A stretch of DNA of 64,000 nucleotides, taken from the NCBI RefSeq assembly GCF_010731675.1, contig NZ_AP022584.1, forward strand, positions 248,001-312,000. Reading direction: 5' to 3'. A model generated the notes under the pieces. The model was not told the DNA's origin. It did not search any database and was given only the letters and a program-made list of their open reading frames with translations. A program made the position numbers and the translations under genes. Every line of letters begins with the position of its first letter. Within the stretch, counting starts at the first letter, position 1. This document shows, in pieces, positions 29,953 through 38,609 of the stretch. Source of the DNA: Mycobacterium marseillense. Its GTDB lineage: Bacteria > Actinomycetota > Actinomycetes > Mycobacteriales > Mycobacteriaceae.

Positions 29953-30446
29953 CTGATTTCCTCAACGATGTCGGAACAGGGCGTTTCGGCCTGCCGGCGG
30001 ATGCCGAAATTGGCTGCGGGCTCGGATGCCCGGCTGGGTGTGAACAAATCGATCATTTGCTGGTTGAGCTTCCTGAGGGCTGGTGAGTAGCGCCCGATTG
30101 GGTTCCGCCCGGCGAACTAGTGATGCTGCTCGCGTCTGGCGCCACAGATGGTTGAGCCTGGGAGGGCGTCAGGAGATCAACAACAACAGTCCACGCTGGG
30201 GCGGCGCGTAAGGACGAAGCGCGGCTGCGTGGACTGTGGCATAGCCCCACTATAGGACATTCGTCCTGCACGTCGATCCGGCTCATCTGCGCTGTGACCT
30301 CGTTCCCGAGCACTACCTTATTCGAGCTGTTAACCCGGCGAAGCCCGTGGTTAATCCCGGCCAGGCCGTGGCCGGAGCCGCCCGCTGGGCCGGCGAGAAG
30401 TTTGCCAGCGGCGTCAGACGTGCGTACGTCGCCGACTCGGCGTTGA
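29953..30446. other. Intergenic region upstream of cysK1 and downstream of stf0
   Basis: About 490 bases with no convincing gene; a minus-strand open frame at 30053-30313 has no recognisable product. It holds an 11-bp inverted repeat (30186-30237) and must contain the cysK1 promoter. No riboswitch consensus is apparent to me. Confidence 0.5.
30186..30237. repeat. 11-bp inverted repeat upstream of cysK1
   Basis: ACAGTCCACGC at 30186-30196 and GCGTGGACTGT at 30227-30237 are exact reverse complements with a 30-base loop. The repeat lies about 235 bases upstream of cysK1 and about 210 bases downstream of the stf0-like stop. It may be a transcriptional hairpin or a two-site operator. No known regulator consensus is matched. 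Confidence 0.55.
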
Positions 30447-31250
30447 TCAGGTTGGCAGGCCGTGCTTTTCGGCGTCCCTGCGATAGCGGTCCACCCACTC
30501 GTCGGAGCGATGGTCCGCTTGACGCTCCAGCACCGGCTGGGGGGCCAGCGCCGGGTCGAGACCCAACGCCTCGAGGATGGAGCCGACCACCTGAGTCAGG
30601 TTGCGCCACAACACCGGATATGGGATCTCCATCGGTTTGACGTTTTCTTCGATGAACCAGTTTCGCCAGCCCTCTTCTTGGGCGCGCAGCATGGTGACGA
30701 CGTGTGCGATCGCCCCGGCGTGGTAGGTGGCGCGCGCGTCGCGGGCCGGGTCGGGCCGGCCGCGCCAGACGCGAGTCTGCACCGCGCGCCAGAAGGACAC
30801 CGCCTGCGAAATCACGTCGGGCCGGTAGACGTGAATCAGCAGGGGGTCTTCGCCCACCACGTCGCGGATGGCCGCCAGCAGGCCGTCGCCGCTTCGGTCG
30901 GGCAGGTTCTTGGCGCGATTGAGCAGCAGCGGTGTCTGATTCCACATCAGCTTGCCGCCCCACACCCCGTTCGGTGTCCGTCCGACCGTGCGGATGTACG
31001 CGCGCCAGATCTCGGGCGGCGCGAGGTCGGGAGTCCCGGCGTCCAGCGGATCAAGCAGATTCAGGATCGACTCGTCCTCGACGCCGGCGAACCACTCCCG
31101 TGGTTGCGGCGACTGGCTGGTGGCCGGCAAGTACTGGAAGAACTCCTGCGGTTCGCCCGCCACGCCGGTGGCGCGCAACGATTCGACCAGCAGGGTGCTG
31201 CCGCTGCGCTGTGACGCCAATACCAGGTATGACGACGGGCTATTTGTCAC
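30447..31250 (-). CDS. stf0: Trehalose 2-sulfotransferase Stf0-like
   Basis: A 267-residue sulfotransferase, the same length as M. tuberculosis Stf0 (Rv0295c) and very similar to it as remembered: [20 protein letters not shown] contains the PAPS 5'-phosphosulfate loop, and [20 protein letters not shown] and [20 protein letters not shown] match the family. The enzyme transfers sulfate from PAPS to trehalose, the first step to sulfolipid-type glycolipids. In M. tuberculosis the gene lies elsewhere; here it is near cysK1-cysE. Whether this species makes sulfated trehalose lipids cannot be read from the window. It starts at GTG 31250. Confidence 0.92.
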   Translation of the reverse strand: MTNSPSSYLVLASQRSGSTLLVESLRATGVAGEPQEFFQYLPATSQSPQPREWFAGVEDESILNLLDPLDAGTPDLAPPEIWRAYIRTVGRTPNGVWGGKLMWNQTPLLLNRAKNLPDRSGDGLLAAIRDVVGEDPLLIHVYRPDVISQAVSFWRAVQTRVWRGRPDPARDARATYHAGAIAHVVTMLRAQEEGWRNWFIEENVKPMEIPYPVLWRNLTQVVGSILEALGLDPALAPQPVLERQADHRSDEWVDRYRRDAEKHGLPT

Positions 31251-31818
31251 CCGCAGAGTCTACCCAGAATCGTCGAATCCCAGTCTGTCATGCACGATTA
31301 GGGTCGGCGCGAATGAAAATCTTGCGCTGAACCGGGTTTACCCGCGTGGCGCGATGCGGCTTCACCCATGAAAGGCCACGGCCGCCGTGGATATTCAAGG
31401 GGCTCAGGCGCATTCAGGTGGTCTGCAGCGTCTCCGCGCCGTCGGTCGCGACCTCGCACACGCACACGTAGGCAGCGTGCCGCCACAATCCGAACTGGGT
31501 GCCACGCCTGCGCCTCAGGTGCTGCGCATAGACCTTGTCGCGTTGATCGCGCGAGAACGCGAAGTCCAGGTTGACGGGCAACCCCGCCCAATCCACCCGC
31601 TCGTCGACCGCCCCCTCCGTCGCGTCGACGTGCCGCAGGCGGCATTGCAGCCGGCAGCCGTTCTCGATGACCCGATCGGGTCCATCACACTCCCGAGTCA
31701 TACGGCGACCCCTTCAGGTGCACGACCTTTTGAGTGCATCGTGCGACGCGGATGTTTCATCGGCGGATGCGCGATGTTTCCGCCGTATTACGAATTCGAC
31801 GTCGGCGGCGTGACGGCG
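31251..31818. other. Intergenic stretch holding a CysJ-tail relic
   Basis: About 570 bases between the stf0-like gene and the nitrate reductase fusion. It contains the degenerate minus-strand copy described separately at 31414-31701 and otherwise only short unrelated frames. The relic is evidence of past duplication or rearrangement here. Confidence 0.6.
31414..31701 (-). pseudogene. Relic duplicate of the C-terminus of the neighbouring CysJ-type reductase
   Basis: A 95-codon open frame. From codon 45 it reads LDFAFSRDQRDKVYAQHLRR, then ending in YVCVCEVATDGAETL. The intact reductase 250 bases away has [20 protein letters not shown] and [14 protein letters not shown] at the matching positions. 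The resemblance is also clear at DNA level (for example caggtgctgc.cgtagaccttgtc). The first 44 codons do not resemble the reductase, so this is a broken fragment fused to unrelated sequence rather than a working gene, although it remains open and could be expressed. It lacks the NADPH-binding loop and any FAD domain. Confidence 0.7.
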
Positions 31819-34800
31819 CTAGTAGACGTCGCGGTGATAACGCTTGTCGGCGCTCAGTCCTTGGACGTAAGCCTGTGCCGCGTCCGGGTCGAGGTTGCCG
31901 AATTCGGCCGCGACGTCGCACAGCGCGCGGTCGACGTCCTTGGCCATGGGGTCGGCGGTGCCGCAGACGTAGAGCTGGGCGCCGTCCTGCAACCAGCTCC
32001 ACAGCTGCGCGCCGCGGCTGCGCATCAGGTGCTGCACGTAGACCTTGTCCTGCTGGTCCCGGGAAAACGCGAGGTCCAACTCGGTGAGGAAGCCGTCGTC
32101 ACGCATCTGCTCGAGTTCGTCGCGGTAGTAGTAGTCGGTGGCGGCGTGCTGCTCGCCGAAGAACAGCCAGTTGGGCCCGGTGTGGCCGAGCGCGCGCCGC
32201 TCCTGCAGAAAGCCGCGGAAGGGCGCGATGCCGGTGCCCGGACCGATCATGATCATCGGCGTGTCCGGGTCGCTCGGCGGGCGGAAATTGCTGGACGCCT
32301 GCAGATAGACAGCGACCCGATCGCCGGGGGAGCGGTCGGCGAGGTAGGTCGAACACACCCCGCGGCGTGGGACGCCCTGGAAGTTGTAACGCACCGGCGA
32401 AACCGTCAGGTGCACTTCGCCCGGGCACGCTTTGGGGCTCGACGAGATCGAGTACAGCCGCGGCTGAAGGCGTTTGAGCACCCGCAGCCACTCGTGGGCG
32501 GACGCGATGACCGGCAGCTGCGCCAGCAGGTCGATGGATTGGCGGCCCCACGTCCAATCCGACAGCGCGCGTTTGTTTTCCGGCTTCAGCAGCTCCGCGA
32601 GTTTCGGATCGCCCGTGCGCTCCTGCACGAACCTCACCAGGTCCCGGCTGATGTGGGCGATCTCGATCCGCTCGGTCAGCGCGGAGCGCAACGACATCAG
32701 CCCGTGCTCGCCGACCTCGACCGGGGTCTGGCCGTCCAGCCCGGTCACGGCCAGCCATTCGTCGACCAGCTGGTCGCTGTTGCGCGGCCACACCCCGAGC
32801 GCGTCACCGGCCTCATAGCTCACGGTTTCTTCCGGCAGGTTGAACACCAACTGCCGCACGTCTTTTGCCGATGTCGGCTGGCTCAGCATCGTATTGCGGA
32901 CCATGTCGGTGATCAGCGGGTGCTTTTTGTTGTACGTGCTTGCCGCGGGCGGACTCGGGCGCGACGGCGCCACCACCACAGAGCCGCGGGCCGCCGGCTC
33001 GGCTGCTTCGCCGTCGCCACCGACGGGTGTGGGCGTGCGGGTCAGGGCGTCGATGATGTCGCCCAGCCACTTCGCCGCGGGGTCGTCGTAGTCGGGCTCG
33101 CAGTCCACCCGGTCGGTGATGCGGGTCGCGCCCAGTTCGGCGAGTCGGGCGTCGAGATTGCGTCCATGGCCGCAGAAGTCGTCGTAATTGGAGTCACCCA
33201 GCGCGAGCACGGCGTAGCGGGTATCGCTGAATCGCGGCGCGGTCTCTGACGTCAGCGCCCGCCACAGGCCGGCACCGTTGTCGGGGGCGTCGCCGTCACC
33301 GGTGGTGCTGGTGATGAGCAACAGCTCCCGCGTCGCGGCCAGCTCGGCCACCGGGAAGTCGTCCATACTGTGCAGGGCGACCGGCAGTTTGGCGTCGCCC
33401 AATCGTGCGGCGATCTCGGCGGCGAGCTCCTCCGCGGTCCCGGTCTGCGAGGCCCACAGCACCACGACGGGTGCCCGCTCGGGCGCGGGTGCGGAATCGG
33501 CCGGCGCGACGGGCGGTTGCCCGACGGCCGGCATCGGGGCCGAGGGGGGTGCGGTGGGCAGCGCCGCCGGCAGGGGGCCGTCGATGCGCGAGAACAATCC
33601 CGCCAGCAGCCCGTCTACCCACAGCCGGGTCCCGGAATCGAACGGCGCGCTGGCCGGCAGGGTGGGCACCCCGGCGGTGCGGCGGCCGGCGTCCGAGCGG
33701 AGCCCGGTCAGCATCCCGGCAAGGTAGGCGCGGCCGAGCTCATTGAATTCCGGCTTGGGCAGTGTTGTCACACCGAGCAATTCACCGAGGGCGTCGACTT
33801 GAGACACGCTGATTTCTCGTACCTCCGTGGCCTCGGATTCCGGTGCGTCGGTGATCGTCGTTGTCGTGGTGCCCGAATCGGGTTGGGAGACGGCGACCTT
33901 CGTCAAGGTGACCGCGCACGCCTTGAATTCCGGTTGGTTCGAGATCGGGTCGACCGCGTCGTTGGTGACCGCGTTGATCGACAGGTATTCGCCGAAGGCG
34001 TCGTTCCAGTGGAACGGCGCGAAGCAGTTGCCGGGACGCACCCGGTCGCTGACGACCGCGGGCAGCACGGCACGGCCACGGCGAGAAGCGATTTCGATCG
34101 GGTCGTCGTCGCCGATGTGCAGGCGGGCGGCGTCGCCGGGGTGGATCTCGACGAACGGCCCGGAATTGAGCTTGTTGAGTTTGGCGACCTTGCCGGTCTT
34201 GGTCATGGTGTGCCACTGGTGCGGCAACCGCCCGGTGTTCAGCAGGAAGGGATAGTCGTCGTCCGGCATCTCCTCGGGCAGCAGGTGCGGGCGCGCGAAA
34301 AACACCGCACGGCCGTTCGCCGTCGGAAAGGCCAGCTGCGGCACGGTGCCGTCGTCGCGGACCAACTGCGCTTGGCTGACACCGTCGTTCAGATAGCGGA
34401 TCGGATTGCGGTCGCCGTCGCTGTCCGGCGCGCATGGCCACTGCACCGGGCTCTGCCGCAGCCGTTCGTAGCTGATCCCGCGCAGGTCGTAGCCGGTCTT
34501 GGGGTTCGTGAATTGCTTGATTTCCTCGAAGACCTCTTCGGCGCAGCTGTAACTGAACGCCTCCGAAAAGCCCATCTCACAGGCGATCCGGGCGATGATT
34601 TGCCAGTCCGGCATCGCGTGACCCGGTGCGGGGACCGCCGGCTGGAACAGCGTCATGTTGCGCTCGGAGTTGACCATCACCCCTTCGGACTCCGCCCACA
34701 GTGCCGCCGGCAACAACACGTCGGCGTACTCGTTGGTCTCCGTCTCGAGGAATGCGTCTTGAGCCATCACGAGTTCGGCGCGCTCCAAGCCGGCCAGTAC

Positions 34801-36078
34801 CGTCTTTCGATTGGCCACGGAGGCAACGGGATTGGTGCAGATGATCCAGCAAGCCTTGATCTGACCCTCGGCCATCCGGGAGAACATGTCGATGGTGCCA
34901 CCGCCGACTTCGGTGCCCAGCGTTCCACGGGGGATACCCCAAACGTTTTCGACGTACTCCCGGTCATCGTCCGAGACCACCGACCGCTGCCCCGGCAAAC
35001 CCGGCCCCATGTAACCCATCTCGCGGCCACCCATCGCGTTGGGCTGCCCGGTGAGGGAGAAGGGTCCGCTGCCGGGTTTGCAGATGGCCCCGGTGGCCAG
35101 ATGCAGGTTGCAGATGGCATTGGTGTTCCAGGTGCCGTGGGTGCTCTGGTTGAGGCCCATCGTCCAGCAGCTCACGAAATTGTCGGCCTCGCCGATCATC
35201 TGGGCCGCCGCGCGGATGCCGTCCTCGGGGATGCCGGTCATCGCGGCGACCTTGTCGGGGGTGTACTGCTCCAGGAAGCTGGGCATCACCTCCCAGCCCT
35301 CGGTGAACTCGGCGATGAAATCGGGGTCCGTGTGGCCGTTTTCGACGATCAGGTGCAGCAGGCCGTTGAGCAGCGCGAGGTCGGAGCCCGGGGCGATCTG
35401 CAGGAAAAGGTCCGCCTTGTCGGCGGTCGCCGTGCGGCGCGGGTCAACGACGATCAGTTTCGCGCCGGCCTTGACGCGATCCATCATGCGCAGGAACAGG
35501 ATCGGGTGGCAGTCGGCCATGTTGGCACCGATCACGAAAAAGACGTCGGCGTGTTCGAAGTCCTGATACGAACCCGGCGGCCCGTCGGCCCCCAGCGAGA
35601 GCTTGTAGCCGGAACCCGCGCTGGCCATGCACAGTCGCGAGTTCGACTCGATCTGGTTGGTGCCGATGAAGCCCTTGGTCAGCTTGTTCGCCAGGTACTG
35701 CGCCTCGATGGACATCTGACCGGAGACGTACATCGCGAACGCGTCCGCGCCGTGTTCGTCGATGATCGCCCGTAACCGACTCGCGCACTGGGTGATCGCC
35801 TGATCCATTTCGATCGGCCCCAGCGGTTCGCCGCGACCGGTGCGCGCGTACGCCGACTCCATGCGACCCGGCGCGCCGAGCATGTCCGCGGTCGTGGCGC
35901 CCTTGGTGCACAGCCGGCCGAAGTTGGCCGGATGTTCCTTGTTCCCAACCGACTTGGCGATGTGACCGCGGCCCGTTTCCGGATCGGTTGTGATCTGCAA
36001 CACCATTCCGCAACCGACGCCGCAATACGCGCACATGGTGTTCACGGCGTTGTCCTCCGCCATGGACTCCCTGGCCAC
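31819..36078 (-). CDS. Assimilatory nitrate reductase fused to CysJ-type flavoprotein reductase
   Basis: A 1419-residue fusion. The N-terminal molybdopterin oxidoreductase (to about residue 710) has a [4Fe-4S] site at Cys16, Cys19, Cys23 and Cys57 (CAYCGVGC...C) and the likely Mo-ligating Cys in [12 protein letters not shown], as in NarB/NapA. After a Pro/Ala-rich linker, a flavodoxin domain follows ([34 protein letters not shown]), then a ferredoxin-reductase part with FAD motif RLYSISSSP and NADPH loop [18 protein letters not shown]. Self-contained NADPH-to-nitrate electron transfer is inferred. GTG 36078 is chosen for GGAGGGA seven bases upstream; ATG 36063 is an alternative. A palindrome lies just upstream, and a NarK transporter is encoded about 1.1 kb away. 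M. tuberculosis lacks it at this locus. Confidence 0.93.
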   Translation of the reverse strand: MARESMAEDNAVNTMCAYCGVGCGMVLQITTDPETGRGHIAKSVGNKEHPANFGRLCTKGATTADMLGAPGRMESAYARTGRGEPLGPIEMDQAITQCASRLRAIIDEHGADAFAMYVSGQMSIEAQYLANKLTKGFIGTNQIESNSRLCMASAGSGYKLSLGADGPPGSYQDFEHADVFFVIGANMADCHPILFLRMMDRVKAGAKLIVVDPRRTATADKADLFLQIAPGSDLALLNGLLHLIVENGHTDPDFIAEFTEGWEVMPSFLEQYTPDKVAAMTGIPEDGIRAAAQMIGEADNFVSCWTMGLNQSTHGTWNTNAICNLHLATGAICKPGSGPFSLTGQPNAMGGREMGYMGPGLPGQRSVVSDDDREYVENVWGIPRGTLGTEVGGGTIDMFSRMAEGQIKACWIICTNPVASVANRKTVLAGLERAELVMAQDAFLETETNEYADVLLPAALWAESEGVMVNSERNMTLFQPAVPAPGHAMPDWQIIARIACEMGFSEAFSYSCAEEVFEEIKQFTNPKTGYDLRGISYERLRQSPVQWPCAPDSDGDRNPIRYLNDGVSQAQLVRDDGTVPQLAFPTANGRAVFFARPHLLPEEMPDDDYPFLLNTGRLPHQWHTMTKTGKVAKLNKLNSGPFVEIHPGDAARLHIGDDDPIEIASRRGRAVLPAVVSDRVRPGNCFAPFHWNDAFGEYLSINAVTNDAVDPISNQPEFKACAVTLTKVAVSQPDSGTTTTTITDAPESEATEVREISVSQVDALGELLGVTTLPKPEFNELGRAYLAGMLTGLRSDAGRRTAGVPTLPASAPFDSGTRLWVDGLLAGLFSRIDGPLPAALPTAPPSAPMPAVGQPPVAPADSAPAPERAPVVVLWASQTGTAEELAAEIAARLGDAKLPVALHSMDDFPVAELAATRELLLITSTTGDGDAPDNGAGLWRALTSETAPRFSDTRYAVLALGDSNYDDFCGHGRNLDARLAELGATRITDRVDCEPDYDDPAAKWLGDIIDALTRTPTPVGGDGEAAEPAARGSVVVAPSRPSPPAASTYNKKHPLITDMVRNTMLSQPTSAKDVRQLVFNLPEETVSYEAGDALGVWPRNSDQLVDEWLAVTGLDGQTPVEVGEHGLMSLRSALTERIEIAHISRDLVRFVQERTGDPKLAELLKPENKRALSDWTWGRQSIDLLAQLPVIASAHEWLRVLKRLQPRLYSISSSPKACPGEVHLTVSPVRYNFQGVPRRGVCSTYLADRSPGDRVAVYLQASSNFRPPSDPDTPMIMIGPGTGIAPFRGFLQERRALGHTGPNWLFFGEQHAATDYYYRDELEQMRDDGFLTELDLAFSRDQQDKVYVQHLMRSRGAQLWSWLQDGAQLYVCGTADPMAKDVDRALCDVAAEFGNLDPDAAQAYVQGLSADKRYHRDVY

Positions 36079-36378
36079 GCTGACGTCCCTCCGTCGAGTG
36101 CGTACGGAGTTAGCTCCGTATCGAGTGAGTTCATTGTGGAGCAGGCATGTTTCGCCATCGCTCCCCGAAATGTCCCCCCGTTTACTTCTTCCTCTCACCG
36201 GCCCAAAAGCCGGTGTGAAATCGCTGAAGGAATTCGCGGCGGGGGATCGCGTCGTAGCAGGTCACCATTGACCTTCCGCTCGGCTCGAGGTTACGTCGTG
36301 CGCACCGCACGACGCTGCTCAGAACGGGCTTTCCGACCAAACCAACGGAACATTCACAGTCTTCGCTAAGCTCACCGA
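36079..36378. other. Divergent regulatory region between nitrate reductase fusion and lppP
   Basis: About 300 bases without a gene. It contains the palindrome at 36103-36120 near the reductase start. The rest shows no further repeat or recognisable operator, and promoters cannot be assigned by eye. Confidence 0.5.
36103..36120. promoter_or_regulatory. Palindrome upstream of nitrate reductase fusion
   Basis: TACGGAG-TTAG-CTCCGTA: two perfect 7-base arms with a 4-base centre, 25-42 bases upstream of GTG 36078. Such a position suits an operator overlapping the promoter or a small hairpin in the leader. I cannot match it to a known consensus such as the GlnR box. Confidence 0.6.
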
Positions 36379-36861
36379 GTGCCTCGGCTCTTTGTGATCC
36401 TGCTGGTTTTGCTGGCCTGCGGTTGCGGCGGTAAGCCGGCGGCGCCGCCGCAGGCCAAACCCGACACCTGCAAGGCCTCCGACGGGCCGACCGCCGACAC
36501 CGTGCGGCAGGCGATCACCGCAGTGCCCATCGCGATCCCCGGCACCATCTGGGTTGAGATCGGGCGCGGCCACACCCGCAACTGCCGGTTGTCGTGGGTG
36601 CAGATCATCCCGACGATCGCCAGCGAGTCGACGCCCCAGCAGCTGCTCTTCTTCGACCACAACAGGCCGCTCGGGACCGCCAGCCCGAACGCAAAGCCCT
36701 ACATCACCGTGCTGCCGCCCTCGGATGACACCGTGACCGTTCAGTACCGGTGGCAAAAGGGAAATGATCAGCTGTGCTGCCCCAGCGGGATCGGGACGGT
36801 GAAGTTCCGGATCGGACCGGACGGCAAGCTGCAGACCGACGGCAAAATCCCGAACCAATAA
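36379..36861 (+). CDS. lppP: LppP/LprE-family lipoprotein
   Basis: A 160-residue lipoprotein from a GTG start: MPRLFVILLVLLACGCGGKP has a lipobox (VLLAC, Cys14; Cys16 is alternative). The mature domain carries four cysteines (CKASDGPTADTVRQAI; NCRLSWVQ; QLCCPSGIGTVKFRIGPDG) that may form disulfides outside the membrane. The LppP (Rv2330c) position beside narK1 is conserved with M. tuberculosis. The function of the family is unknown; surface-exposed anchoring is likely. Confidence 0.88.
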   Translation: MPRLFVILLVLLACGCGGKPAAPPQAKPDTCKASDGPTADTVRQAITAVPIAIPGTIWVEIGRGHTRNCRLSWVQIIPTIASESTPQQLLFFDHNRPLGTASPNAKPYITVLPPSDDTVTVQYRWQKGNDQLCCPSGIGTVKFRIGPDGKLQTDGKIPNQ

Positions 36862-37190
36862 CGGTCCGCGCCAACGGTTTCCAACTCAACGATGTTGCTG
36901 TTCAATCAATTGCCGCATCGAGCCCATCACCCGCGGTAAAGGGTGACGGTGGATCCAAACCCGTCGGGCGGCAAGGGCGATTTCGGCCCGACCGCCTAAG
37001 TTGCTTTCATTTAGGAAACTATTACCGCAAGATGCATGTTTACTCGGAAAGCCCTGTCATTCTGAGAGACCGGGACTGGTGCACATCTCGGCCGCACGTC
37101 CGGGTCACGGCCGGTGAGAGCGGCTGACGGCGTGGCGCAGGGACAATCGGATAATTCAGCACCAGGGGCTCGGTGGGAAAGGCAGGTTTG
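36862..37190. other. Intergenic region between lppP and narK
   Basis: About 330 bases without a gene. GTCGGGC at 36962-36968 and GCCCGAC at 36985-36991 could form a weak 7-bp hairpin ending the lppP transcript. The following 36995-37060 is relatively AT-rich and probably includes the narK promoter, but I cannot define boxes or an NnaR/GlnR site. Confidence 0.45.
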
Positions 37191-38609
37191 ATGGGGCGGT
37201 CACGACGCATCCCGCACTGGGACCCCGAAGACCACGTGGCCTGGGAAGCCGGTAACAAAATCATCGCCCGGCGCAATCTGATCTGGTCCATCGCGACCAT
37301 GCACGTCGCCTTCTCCATCTGGTACCTGTGGTCGGTGATGGTGCTGTTCATGCCGCAGTCCGTCTACGGGTTCTCCACCGGCGACAAGCTGTTGGTGGGC
37401 GCCATCGCCGCATTGGTGGGCGCGCTGGTGCGCATCCCCTACGCCATGGCCACGGCCAGGCTGGGCGGGCGCAACTGGGCTGTGTTGTCGTCGCTGGTGC
37501 TGCTGATCCCCACCGCGGGCGCCATTGTCTTGTTGGCGCATCCCGGTCTGCCTCTGTGGCCGTATTTGGTGTGCGCGGCGCTGACGGGATTGGGCGGCGG
37601 AAACTATGCCGCATCGCTGGCCCACGTCGAATCCTTCTTCCCCCAGCGTCGTAAGGGCTTCGCCCTGGGCCTCACCGGCGGGATCGGCAATCTCGGCGCG
37701 GCGAGCATCCAGGCGGTCGGGCTGTTCGTGCTGGCGGCGGCGGGCAACCGCGCGCCGTACTGGGTCTGCGCGGTCTACCTGGTGTTGTTGGCTGTCGTTG
37801 GAGTAGGCGCAGCCGTGTTCATGGATAACCTGGACCATTTCATCGAGGTCGCCCACGTGCGCTCTGTGCTTGCGGTGCCCGACACGTGGGCGATTTCTTT
37901 TCTCTACATGTGCGCCTCGGGCTCGTTCATCGGCTTCGCGTTTGCCTTCGGTCAGGTGATAGCGCACAACTTGATGGCGGGCGGGCAGAGCCATGCGCAA
38001 GCGGCGCTGCACGCGGCGGAGATCGCCTTCACCGGACCGCTGCTCGGATCCGTGGCCCGGGTGGTCGGCGGCAAGTTGGGAGACCGTTTCGATGGCGGCC
38101 GCGTCACTCTCACCATGTTGGTTGCCATGGTCGTCGCCGGGGGATCGCTCGTCGCGGTGAGCACCCACGACGACCTGACCCGTGGCCATGCGGGCTCGAT
38201 GCCGGTCTATACCACCATCGGCTACACCGCCGGATTCATCGCCCTGTTCATCTTCTGCGGTGTCGGCAAAGGGTCGGTGTTCAAGCTGATCCCCTCGGTC
38301 TTCGCAGAACGCAGCCGCGCACTGAACATCCCCGACGTCGATCGTCGCCATTGGGAGCGCGCCAGATCGGCGGCGTTGATCGGTTTCGCCGGCTCGTTCG
38401 GTGCGCTGGGCGGCGTGGTAATCACCCTGGCACTGCGGCAGTCCTACGCCAGCACCGGCACCGGGACGCCGGCATTTTGGGCCTTCATGATCTGGTATGT
38501 CGCTGCGGCGATCTTGACGTGGGCGAGATATGTGCGGCCACAACGGGCAATCGAGCCGCCGGGGCAGCCGGACCGGGAAGCGATCACCGAGCTGCCCGTC
38601 AGCTCGTGA
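37191..38609 (+). CDS. narK1: Nitrate/nitrite transporter, NarK family
   Basis: A 472-residue major facilitator protein with 12 predicted membrane helices (for example MHVAFSIWYLWSVMVLFMPQ and LLVGAIAALVGALVRIPYAM). The nitrate signature glycine-rich motif appears as GGGNYAASLAHVESFFPQRR followed by GFALGLTGGIGNLGAASIQ; the second is in IFCGVGKGSVFKLIPSVFAE. Arg residues in helices 2 and 8 are typical for nitrate binding. ATG 37191 is preferred, with AAAGGCAGG upstream; GTG 37173 would add six residues. It likely supplies nitrate to the reductase fusion encoded nearby on the other strand. The end overlaps the convergent acyl-CoA oxidase gene by 11 bases. Confidence 0.93.
   Translation: MGRSRRIPHWDPEDHVAWEAGNKIIARRNLIWSIATMHVAFSIWYLWSVMVLFMPQSVYGFSTGDKLLVGAIAALVGALVRIPYAMATARLGGRNWAVLSSLVLLIPTAGAIVLLAHPGLPLWPYLVCAALTGLGGGNYAASLAHVESFFPQRRKGFALGLTGGIGNLGAASIQAVGLFVLAAAGNRAPYWVCAVYLVLLAVVGVGAAVFMDNLDHFIEVAHVRSVLAVPDTWAISFLYMCASGSFIGFAFAFGQVIAHNLMAGGQSHAQAALHAAEIAFTGPLLGSVARVVGGKLGDRFDGGRVTLTMLVAMVVAGGSLVAVSTHDDLTRGHAGSMPVYTTIGYTAGFIALFIFCGVGKGSVFKLIPSVFAERSRALNIPDVDRRHWERARSAALIGFAGSFGALGGVVITLALRQSYASTGTGTPAFWAFMIWYVAAAILTWARYVRPQRAIEPPGQPDREAITELPVSS

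Noticed and set aside
31387..33249. A 620-codon plus-strand open frame
   Set aside because: Antisense to the flavoprotein domains and the relic; no recognisable motif and shadow-type composition.
33370..35775. An 801-codon plus-strand open frame opposite the nitrate reductase fusion
   Set aside because: The opposite strand has a clear multi-domain enzyme; this frame has only Arg/Gly/Val-biased sequence and no family motif.
36862..37190. A riboswitch upstream of narK
   Set aside because: Only a weak 7-bp hairpin is visible; no consensus core of a known riboswitch class could be matched.
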